From Ulvibacter sp047614245 (GTDB taxonomy: Bacteria > Bacteroidota > Bacteroidia > Flavobacteriales > Flavobacteriaceae): a stretch of DNA of 8,944 bases. The translations under genes were made by a program, and so were the position numbers. The notes under the pieces are model-generated. The model saw nothing but the letters and a program-made list of their open reading frames with translations. It was not told the origin of the DNA and did no database searches. The first letter of the stretch is position 1. Each line of letters starts with the position of its first letter. Positions 7,439 to 8,944 of this stretch are shown here, in pieces. The DNA lies in assembly GCA_047614245.1 (NCBI GenBank), contig JBLHIC010000092.1, forward strand, positions 1 through 8,944, read 5' to 3'.

Positions 7439-7774
7439 TTACTTATTTCCTAGCATTAACAACTCATTACAAACCACTTCTGTCATATAGCGTTTGTTAC
7501 CATCTTTGTCATCATAAGAACGGGTCGTTAATTTCCCTTCCACAGCTACTTCCTTCCCCTTGGTAACATACTCCTCTATAATCTCGGCGGTTTTCCCCCA
7601 GGCAACGACGTTGTGCCATTGGGTGTCGGTAACTTTTTCACCTTGAGCATTTTTATAAGATTCATTAGTAGCAATACTAAACTTTGCTAATTTTTTTCCC
7701 GAATCCATGGTAATGATTTCTGGGTCATTTCCTAAATTTCCAATCAACTGTACTTTGTTTCTAAGTGTACTCAT
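7439..7774 (-). CDS. ssb: Short single-stranded DNA-binding protein (OB fold, no acidic tail)
   Basis: The product is a 111-aa SSB made of one OB-fold domain. It opens with the typical NKVQLIGNLGNDPE (6-19) and contains FSIATNES (32-39), TQWHNVVAWGK (51-61, with the W54- and F60-equivalent stacking residues of E. coli SSB as W53 and W59), EYVTKGKEVAVEGKL (68-82) and MTEVVCNELLMLG (97-109). It binds single-stranded DNA during replication or repair. It ends directly after the OB fold: the Gly/Pro-rich linker and acidic DDDIPF-type tip, which recruits RecQ and other partners in long SSBs, is missing. Bacteroidota commonly carry such a short SSB beside a longer one, so this may be an accessory copy. 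The start is the ATG at 7774; no alternative is plausible. It precedes recQ on the same strand, suggesting a DNA-repair pairing. Confidence 0.93.
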   Translation of the reverse strand: MSTLRNKVQLIGNLGNDPEIITMDSGKKLAKFSIATNESYKNAQGEKVTDTQWHNVVAWGKTAEIIEEYVTKGKEVAVEGKLTTRSYDDKDGNKRYMTEVVCNELLMLGNK

Positions 7775-7807
7775 AATATTAAATTTTAATTAAACAGTTA
7801 AGAATTG

Positions 7808-7839
7808 TCTTCGAGTTCGTCCCGAAGATCTATCGAACT
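7808..7839 (-). promoter_or_regulatory. Alternative hairpins in the ssb leader
   Basis: Two 6-bp stems overlap: TCTTCG (7808-7813) with CGAAGA (7823-7828), loop 9 nt, and AGTTCG (7814-7819) with CGAACT (7834-7839), loop 14 nt. They interlock, so they could form a pseudoknot or exclude each other. They lie between the probable ssb promoter and the ssb start. They could be a leader control element or part of a dispersed repeat; no riboswitch class is recognised. Confidence 0.3.
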
Positions 7840-7864
7840 GAACCGCTCTAACGATTCAACACTG

Positions 7865-7872
7865 CAAACATA
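7865..7872 (-). promoter_or_regulatory. Probable ssb promoter -7 box
   Basis: The minus strand reads TATGTTTG, an exact TAnnTTTG Bacteroidota -7 box. The -33 region about 17 nt upstream reads GTTA, a poor match to TTG/TTTG. Transcription would start near 7857, giving a leader of about 80 nt before the ssb ATG at 7774. The divergent position and the absence of any gene between support the call. Confidence 0.4.
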
Positions 7873-7924
7873 TAAATGGAAACTAATCTTAACTGGTTGA
7901 TACACATTTACTATCGTTTATAGT

Positions 7925-7936
7925 TGTTTGCAAACA
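7925..7936. promoter_or_regulatory. 12-bp perfect palindrome, possible operator
   Basis: TGTTTGCAAACA is a perfect 12-bp palindrome in the divergent ssb / symporter spacer, 116 bp upstream of the DUF4212 start. Its form fits a dimeric regulator site, for example for a Crp/Fnr- or LacI-like protein, but no specific factor is recognised. No good TAnnTTTG promoter box for the symporter genes was found between 7775 and 8052. Confidence 0.35.
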
Positions 7937-8052
7937 CTTGTAAGTATTTAAAAATTACTAATGAAGCACTAGACCAACAATGGAACAAGTAAGTAAGTTA
8001 GGTGTTAGCGAATCTTTTATGTATTTTCATAGCAACAACATCAAACCTTCCT

Positions 8053-8334
8053 ATGAACATAAAAAAAGACAAGGCATCTGCGTATTGGAAAGAAAATATA
8101 AAATACGTGCTTATTTTATTAAGCATCTGGTTTATGGTTTCATATGGCGCTGGAATAATTTTTAAAGAATATCTCGATCAATTCCATATTGGCGGTTTTA
8201 AGCTTGGCTTCTGGTTCGCTCAACAAGGGGCTATTTATGTCTTTGTTGTTCTAATTTTTGTCTATATCTATTTAATGAACCGATTAGATAAAAAATATGG
8301 CTACGACAACGATAGCAAAAACAACACTTTATGA
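8053..8334 (+). CDS. DUF4212 sodium:solute symporter small subunit
   Basis: The product is a 93-aa inner-membrane protein with two predicted helices (about 18-37 and 54-76). It has the marks of the DUF4212 / Na_symport_sm family: an N-terminal AYWKENIKY, a W-x-x-VSYGAG end of helix 1 (26-34), GFWFAQQGAIYVFVVLIFVY (52-71) and a closing MNRLDKKYG. The family sits beside a large sodium:solute symporter and is thought to be its partner, as it does here. The frame extends upstream through a GTG at 8002, but the ATG at 8053 starts exactly at the family's N-terminus, so it was chosen. The last codons overlap the symporter start as ATGA, meaning coupled translation. The charged C-terminal tail (DNDSKNN) should be cytoplasmic. 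Confidence 0.9.
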   Translation: MNIKKDKASAYWKENIKYVLILLSIWFMVSYGAGIIFKEYLDQFHIGGFKLGFWFAQQGAIYVFVVLIFVYIYLMNRLDKKYGYDNDSKNNTL

Positions 8335-8944
8335 GCGTTCAAACTTGGACCTACATTCTAGTCGGTATTACTTTCACTCTCTACATCGGAATTGCCATCT
8401 GGTCTAGAGCGAGTTCAACTAAAGATTTTTATGTCGCCGGAGGCCATGTTTCTCCTTGGGCAAATGGTATGGCTACGGCTGCAGATTGGATGTCGGCCGC
8501 CTCATTTATCTCCATGGCCGGAATAATAGCTTTTGCAGGATATGATGGCTCCGTATATCTTATGGGATGGACTGGAGGATACGTCCTGCTAGCCTTGTTA
8601 TTAGCTCCCTATTTACGAAAATTCGGAAAGTTCACAGTTCCCGACTTCATTGGTGAACGTTATTATTCAGATACGGCCCGAATTGTCGCTGTTGTTTGTG
8701 CTTTATTGGTCTCTTTCACCTATGTAGCAGGACAAATGCGCGGCGTAGGCGTTGTGTTTTCAAGGTTTTTAGAGGTAGACATTAATACCGGAGTAGTCAT
8801 CGGAATGATCATCGTTTTATTCTATGCAGTTCTCGGCGGTATGAAAGGAATAACTTATACCCAAGTAGCCCAATATTGTGTGCTCATATTTGCCTTCATG
8901 GTCCCGGCAATTTTTATATCAATTCAAATGACAGGTAATCCGAT
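8331..8944 (+). CDS. Sodium:solute symporter large subunit, acetate-permease-like, 5' part (3' end outside window)
   Basis: The frame runs from the ATG at 8331, overlapping the DUF4212 stop by 4 bp, to the window end: 204 codons of a protein that normally exceeds 500 aa. The start reads MSVQTWTYILVGITF, and TM1 is followed by the SSS-family core KDFYVAGG (31-38), NGMATAADWMSAASFISMAG (45-64) and a TVPDFIGERY loop (102-111), then VSFTYVAGQMRGVGVVF (126-142) and YAVLGGMKGITYTQVAQY (164-181). This is the ActP-like branch of the SSS family, which with DUF4212 forms the VC_2705-type pair. It should move a small organic acid, possibly acetate or another short-chain carboxylate, with sodium; the substrate is inferred only. 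About six transmembrane segments are visible. Genes beyond the window, such as an acetyl-CoA synthetase, would help settle the role. Confidence 0.92.
   Translation, partial: MSVQTWTYILVGITFTLYIGIAIWSRASSTKDFYVAGGHVSPWANGMATAADWMSAASFISMAGIIAFAGYDGSVYLMGWTGGYVLLALLLAPYLRKFGKFTVPDFIGERYYSDTARIVAVVCALLVSFTYVAGQMRGVGVVFSRFLEVDINTGVVIGMIIVLFYAVLGGMKGITYTQVAQYCVLIFAFMVPAIFISIQMTGNP

Noticed and set aside
8002..8052. Upstream GTG extension of the DUF4212 protein
   Set aside because: The added residues match nothing in the family, and the ATG at 8053 begins at the expected N-terminus.
7980..8165. Small plus-strand frame starting at 7980
   Set aside because: It overlaps the well-supported DUF4212 gene in another frame and has no recognisable features.
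1..8944. CRISPR array, tRNA or rRNA gene, insertion sequence, or phage gene
   Set aside because: No regularly spaced repeats, cloverleaf-like segments, rRNA-like text or transposase/phage motifs were seen.

Overview
The window looks like chromosomal DNA from a marine or soil Flavobacteriaceae-type member of the Bacteroidota. This rests on low GC content, start codons without Shine-Dalgarno-like purine runs, matches to the Bacteroidota -7 promoter box TAnnTTTG, a RecQ with the C-terminal helix-turn-helix extension usual in that phylum, a short tail-less SSB, and an SRPBCC/GyrI-like protein of flavobacterial type. The genus cannot be told from this window.

Region 1 (1-5034, plus strand) is a tight four-gene run. 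It holds the 3' part of a GyrI-like small-molecule-binding protein, an SLC45/sucrose-transporter-type MFS permease (2 bp later), a second unrelated MFS permease (29 bp later), and a GH37 trehalase whose start codon overlaps the preceding stop. The most likely reading is a disaccharide uptake and hydrolysis cassette: trehalose or a similar sugar is imported and the cytoplasmic trehalase splits it to two glucose. The trehalase is the standout. It resembles fungal neutral trehalase (Nth1 type), including an N-terminal EF-like calcium loop, rather than E. coli TreA/TreF.

Region 2 (5035-7774, minus strand, convergent with region 1) holds recQ (best start an ATG at 7292, giving 704 aa) downstream of a short ssb that lacks the acidic C-terminal tip. 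A REP-like hairpin lies between them. The 143-bp convergent gap between trehalase and recQ holds several small hairpins and may be a dispersed repeat.

Region 3 (7775-8944) is a divergent intergenic stretch with a probable ssb promoter, alternative leader hairpins and a 12-bp perfect palindrome. It is followed on the plus strand by a DUF4212 small membrane protein overlapping by ATGA the start of a large sodium:solute symporter (acetate-permease-like), which runs off the window. These two are the small and large parts of a known two-gene symporter arrangement.

No tRNA, rRNA, CRISPR array, insertion sequence or phage gene was seen. No wholly unknown system is evident; the trehalose cassette with its calcium-motif trehalase is the best candidate for something under-described.
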